This document shows, in pieces, positions 62,805-64,000 of a stretch of DNA of 64,000 nucleotides. The DNA comes from Chitinophaga sp. GTDB taxonomy: Bacteria > Bacteroidota > Bacteroidia > Chitinophagales > Chitinophagaceae. The stretch covers positions 558,001 to 622,000 of the forward strand of contig NZ_JAFAIX010000004.1 in assembly GCF_019236475.1 (NCBI RefSeq), written 5' to 3'. A program made the translations under genes and the position numbers. Numbering within the stretch: the first letter of the stretch is position 1; every line of letters begins with the position of its first letter. Below the pieces are notes generated by a model. It saw only the letters and a program-made list of their open reading frames with translations. It was not told the origin of the DNA and made no database searches.

Positions 62805-64000
62805 ATGAAATTAAGGCAAAGGAGGAAGCTCCCTCCCGGAGTTAATTTGCTGTCGCGTAAAAATGTACTGATCATGAGATTCTTAGCCGGCTTTTTGCTT
62901 GCAGGGTGCTTACAAGTGCATGCCAGTGGGCTTGCACAGACGGTAACACTTTCCTGTAAGGGGATGCCTATGAAGAAAGTGTTTGAAAAAGTGGAAGCAC
63001 AAACGGGCCTGGTGATGTTTTACAACCAGGATATTCTGTCTGGCACAACGCCTGTGACGTTACAGGTAAAAGAAATGCCCATCACGCAGTTTCTGACCAC
63101 CATTTTTCAGAAAGAAGCCATTTCTTATGAAATCATTGGTAAAACTGTTTCCCTTTCTCGCAAAGCATTGCTGAAAAAAGACCAGCCATTATTTGCTACC
63201 ATGGCGGATTCGGTAATACTCGTATCCGGACAGGTAATAGATGAAACCGGACAGCCGGTTCCTGCGGTTACCATTCGTCAGAAAAGCACTGGTAAAACGG
63301 CTTTCAGCGATCAGGATGGTCGGTTCAAAATAGAAGACGCTTCCCCTAAATCAACCTATATTTTTAGTTCTATTGGTTATGAACCTGTGGAGACGGCATT
63401 TACTGTTGCTGCCCATAACCTGCGCATCGTCATGAAGAAGCAGGTAAACCAATTGGGTGCAGTAGCCGTAGTGAGCACCGGTTATCAGACTATTCTGAAG
63501 GAGCGCGCCGCTGGTTCATTTGCAACGGTATCTGCTGATGATATGGGCGGTAAACTCCAAACCAATATCATGGATCGCCTGGAAGGTATGGCCGCAGGCT
63601 TGACCAGTTATAGAGGCAATATTCAAATCAGAGGTGTTTCCACTATCAAAGCAACACAAACGCCGCTGATCGTGGTGGATGGTGTGCCTTTTGAAGGAAG
63701 TATGGATGCCATCAATCCTGCTGACGTGGAGACGGTAACAGTATTGAAAGATGCGACAGCGGCGTCTATCTATGGCGCCCGTGCAGCGAATGGCGTAATC
63801 GTATTTACTACCAAAACCGGTAAGGCAGGTCCTGCACGTATCGCGTATAACGGTACAATGAAAGTAACGCCACTGCCAGACAGAAATTACGCCAATCGTA
63901 TGTCCAGCGCAGAGTTGGTAGATTTTCAAAAAGAGATGTTTGGCTATAACTCCGGCGATCCTAATACACTGGACCCACGTAAATCTATGAACGATGTGTT
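62805..64000 (+). CDS. SusC/RagA-type TonB-dependent receptor with STN domain, N-terminal part
   Basis: The gene starts at ATG 62805 and runs off the window, leaving about 398 residues. A signal-like segment (MRFLAGFLLAGCLQVHASGLAQ) is preceded by a 23-residue basic extension. The STN domain (about 45-120: MKKVFEKVEAQTGLVMFYNQDI, TQFLTTIFQKEAISYEI) is the part that contacts FecR. A carboxypeptidase-like regulatory domain follows (VSGQVIDETGQPVPAVTI, FSSIGYEPVE), then the plug with IQIRGVSTIKATQTPLIVVDGVPF and VLKDATAASIYGARAANGVI. It would import a glycan or other ligand and trigger the upstream sigma factor. The barrel and any SusD partner lie beyond the window. Confidence 0.94.
   Translation, partial: MKLRQRRKLPPGVNLLSRKNVLIMRFLAGFLLAGCLQVHASGLAQTVTLSCKGMPMKKVFEKVEAQTGLVMFYNQDILSGTTPVTLQVKEMPITQFLTTIFQKEAISYEIIGKTVSLSRKALLKKDQPLFATMADSVILVSGQVIDETGQPVPAVTIRQKSTGKTAFSDQDGRFKIEDASPKSTYIFSSIGYEPVETAFTVAAHNLRIVMKKQVNQLGAVAVVSTGYQTILKERAAGSFATVSADDMGGKLQTNIMDRLEGMAAGLTSYRGNIQIRGVSTIKATQTPLIVVDGVPFEGSMDAINPADVETVTVLKDATAASIYGARAANGVIVFTTKTGKAGPARIAYNGTMKVTPLPDRNYANRMSSAELVDFQKEMFGYNSGDPNTLDPRKSMNDV

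Overview
The window reads as chromosomal DNA of a Bacteroidota bacterium, most likely a Chitinophagaceae member close to Chitinophaga. The grounds are family content rather than any database match: a SusC/RagA receptor with an STN domain behind an ECF sigma factor and a FecR anti-sigma factor; a secreted M43-type protease with a type IX secretion C-terminal tail; the futalosine (MqnE) route to menaquinone; the bacillithiol enzyme BshC; YfhO; and promoter -7 boxes of the Bacteroidota form TAnnTTTG (clearest ahead of the tRNA gene, with a TTTG -33 box 19 bp upstream). Many starts lack a Shine-Dalgarno sequence. I found no transposase, integrase, phage module or CRISPR array.

Layout. 1-8.6 kb: the tail of a methyltransferase, a large D-2-hydroxyacid dehydrogenase (FAD plus Fe-S) and a DUF72 protein, then a compact glgA-glgC-GH130 carbohydrate operon. 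8.7-14.9 kb: bshC; a leftward set of a DGPF/YCII protein, an ECF sigma factor with a C-terminal extension, and a DoxX protein that is an internal duplication; and a pair of paralogous small membrane proteins around a beta-barrel gene. 15-25.4 kb: a UvrA-like ATPase without the UvrB-binding domain, a FUSC membrane protein, smc, a DUF4259 gene and a nucleoside transporter. 25.5-31.7 kb: a lipoprotein c-type cytochrome with a dehydrogenase-like propeller, an FMN glutamate-synthase-like protein, and two lipoprotein genes, the first cut by an in-frame TGA. 31.7-40.7 kb: a leftward set of DUF192, mqnE and the secreted protease, then trxA and dnaE, and a rightward NlpC/P60 lipoprotein.

40.9-48.2 kb is a surface-glycan cluster: a flippase facing away from an operon of glycosyltransferases, methyltransferases and the FdtA/FdtB pair that makes a 3-amino-3,6-dideoxyhexose. 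It is followed by a lipoprotein with a metzincin-like zinc site in which the catalytic Glu is Gln. 49.7-58.9 kb holds a secreted trimeric-fibre-like protein, YfhO, a queuosine-precursor transporter, a NUDIX hydrolase, a CorA transporter, dapF, a nucleoside phosphorylase, tRNA-Cys and an azoreductase. 59-64 kb is regulatory: an orphan histidine kinase, a strongly structured 115-190 nt intergenic element of unknown family, a small XRE regulator with repeated operator-like sites, and a sigma factor/FecR/SusC nutrient-sensing locus that runs off the end.

Two themes run across the window. Long, near-perfect hairpin terminators (stems of 12-32 bp) close many genes, and several are followed within about 10 bp by a 29-bp GC-rich palindrome. 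Its copies show compensatory base changes, which suggests a REP-like family under structural selection. The other candidates for new biology are the unidentified structured RNA near 60.1 kb, the DGPF/ECF sigma/duplicated-DoxX operon, and the metalloprotease-like lipoprotein beside the glycan cluster. All function calls are made by reading the translated sequence, and none has been checked by a search.
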